Source: Henckelia pumila
Taxonomy: Eukaryota > Streptophyta > Magnoliopsida > Lamiales > Gesneriaceae
Length of the DNA: 64,000 nucleotides
NCBI RefSeq assembly: GCF_033568475.1
Contig: NC_133122.1
Span: 179,881,449 to 179,945,448 of the forward strand
Direction: 5' to 3'
Below the pieces are notes generated by a model that was not told where the DNA came from, made no database searches, and saw only the letters and a program-made list of their open reading frames with translations. The first letter of the stretch is position 1. Every line of letters starts with the position of its first letter. Shown in pieces: positions 62,824 through 64,000 of this stretch. A program made the translations under genes and the position numbers.

Positions 62824-63445
62824 CTGCAACAATTCAAAACAAAATTACAACAGTAAATGCAAATGTTCAAGAAGTATATAGCAAGCCGCAAGTTTCAGAT
62901 AAATAACGTAAATAAAGCGGCAAGCAATTACAATATACAAATTACTTCGTCAGTTTGATATAGTCAACAGAGGCACATCTGAATCCTTCCAAGAATCTGA
63001 AAATGTTGTTCAGAAAAAATCACCATTAAAAGTGATAAGTCATATTAATCATGGTCATTCTATTCAAAATATAAATTTCCTAACATCACACACTCATTAG
63101 ACAAGCCACAAACAACATTTAATTACCATGTGAAGAGAATATTTTCGTTAGAAAATATGCTTAGTAGACACGCAGACACAAAAAAACCAACTAAATTCCT
63201 TTTATATGAAATAAATAACACAGACACTTCTTGACAAGCTCAAATATCTCTTAGTCTCTCTCACAAGAACATTACTACCCAAGCTAACACATTTAATAGC
63301 TTACTCTTTTCAGTAGCCAAAATATAGCAATCCTGTAGTTAAATAGAACCTCACAAAAAGTAGAAGTTCTAATCTATATCACAAGAAAAAATTAGAAATA
63401 AAAACATACTTTTTCCAAAAAAAATGGAGAGTGAAAACTTCATAC

Positions 63446-63526
63446 CTTGGTTTACCAAACACATCTTTCAAATCAGATATCAAGGATTCCTTCTGATGTA
63501 GTAAGATGAATTTTTTCAGTGCATCT
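63446..63526 (-). CDS. possible internal exon of a gene inside the CACTA element
   Basis: On the minus strand a CTAG acceptor, an 81-nt open segment (DALKKFILLHQKESLISD, then LKDVFGKP) and a gtatga donor follow each other. The amphipathic, Lys/Leu-rich peptide looks like coding sequence. I could not connect it securely to the candidate at 62782 or to upstream exons. Confidence 0.3.
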
Positions 63527-64000
63527 CTAGAATTAATTGCCCAAGTAATGAGAAGAGATTGTAGCTTAGTTCAGCCGTGCATGCACAATAAAATTACTTG
63601 GGAAAAAATACCATTAAAAAAGTATTCCAAAATCATTCACGACAGCAACATGATGATGATGGTGGAGACTCGAAACACAGTAATGCTGAGAATAAACACT
63701 TTTGATAGAAATCCGACGTCTAAGTTTCTTCTCCTCTTCAGATTTGCATCTTTCATATACACTTTCTTAAATTATATTCTTCTGCTGATTGTTATTTCAT
63801 GCCACAAGTGGTGACATATTATTTCATCTCGGCTGAGATTCAAATTTCAATCGAATTTCAATGCCCTCCTTTTCTTCTTCGTGATTGCAAATATAAGACT
63901 GCAATTAGAGTGTTAAAAGAAACTTCAGCATGAAACAATATATTTTACCTCGATGTCATTCACACATGCACCCTTGCACAAATAATTGTACATACCCATT

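Larger units (their letters stand above)
62348..64000. mobile_element. left end of a CACTA (En/Spm) transposon, continuing past the window
   Basis: It begins CACTACAAGAAAAACGGC, the characteristic CACTA terminus, preceded by tat. At 62366-62602 the subterminal word ACAACGGAT or its complement occurs many times in both orientations (acaacggattttatcc, cgacaacggataaaat, atccgttgtc), the expected transposase-binding array. The right terminus is not in the window, so the extent is a minimum. Short spliced coding pieces may lie inside on the minus strand. Confidence 0.8.

Noticed and set aside
63506-63814. 102-codon plus-strand frame
   Set aside because: It overlaps the more gene-like minus-strand exon and reads as random hydrophobic sequence.

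Overview
The window is nuclear DNA from a flowering plant. The evidence is spliced genes with GT-AG introns, plant-type cytosolic glutamine synthetase, a P-class PPR gene, and a dense layer of plant transposons (Ty1/Copia, TRIM, hAT-like, PIF/Harbinger, CACTA, SINEs). Several non-autonomous repeats, especially the GAGACGGTCTCA family, recall asterid/Lamiales genomes, but that placement is an inference. Coding DNA is roughly a tenth of the window; AT-rich intergenic sequence and mobile-element remains make up most of the rest.

Layout. 1-3560: LTR-retrotransposon debris on the minus strand (one LTR with its primer-binding site running off the left edge, next to an older related LTR that carries a hAT-like insertion). 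4629-12834: a 12-exon gene for a 646-aa protein I cannot name, with three copies of a short D-H-x-x-L-R-E-R motif and a long C-terminal region that looks conserved; its introns hold a retroposon insertion, a microsatellite and a tandem duplication. 13077-16400: a SINE, a tRNA-like fragment and small inverted-repeat elements. 16540-22925: a young, nearly whole Ty1/Copia element with apparently identical LTRs and an AAAGA target duplication. 22926-28450: MULE-like and hAT-like non-autonomous elements, one of them carrying a solo LTR.

28450-50504 is the main gene region: a tandem duplication of the pair [cytosolic glutamine synthetase + PPR gene]. Unit A holds GS1-A (28718-31537) and a truncated PPR pseudogene (33306-33740). 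Unit B holds GS1-B (42883-46424) and an intact 606-aa PPR gene (48684-50504). Between the units sit two head-to-tail PIF/Harbinger elements (33861-38183 and 38187-42536), each with a Myb/SANT-type ORF1 and a DDE transposase, all disabled by frameshifts or stops. Both GS1 genes keep the 12-exon structure, the 356-residue length and the catalytic residues, but each has its own substitutions at normally constant positions.

50505-64000 holds no gene I can support. It contains a nest of LTR elements (a solo LTR at 53674-57221 with another solo LTR and a TRIM inside it), a second partial TRIM, two hAT-like elements with target duplications or terminal repeats, a tRNA-derived SINE, and from 62348 the left end of a CACTA transposon that leaves the window on the right.

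Functionally, the two GS1 genes would assimilate ammonium in the cytosol and the PPR protein probably acts on organellar RNA. Nothing in the sequence ties the two functions together beyond their joint duplication.
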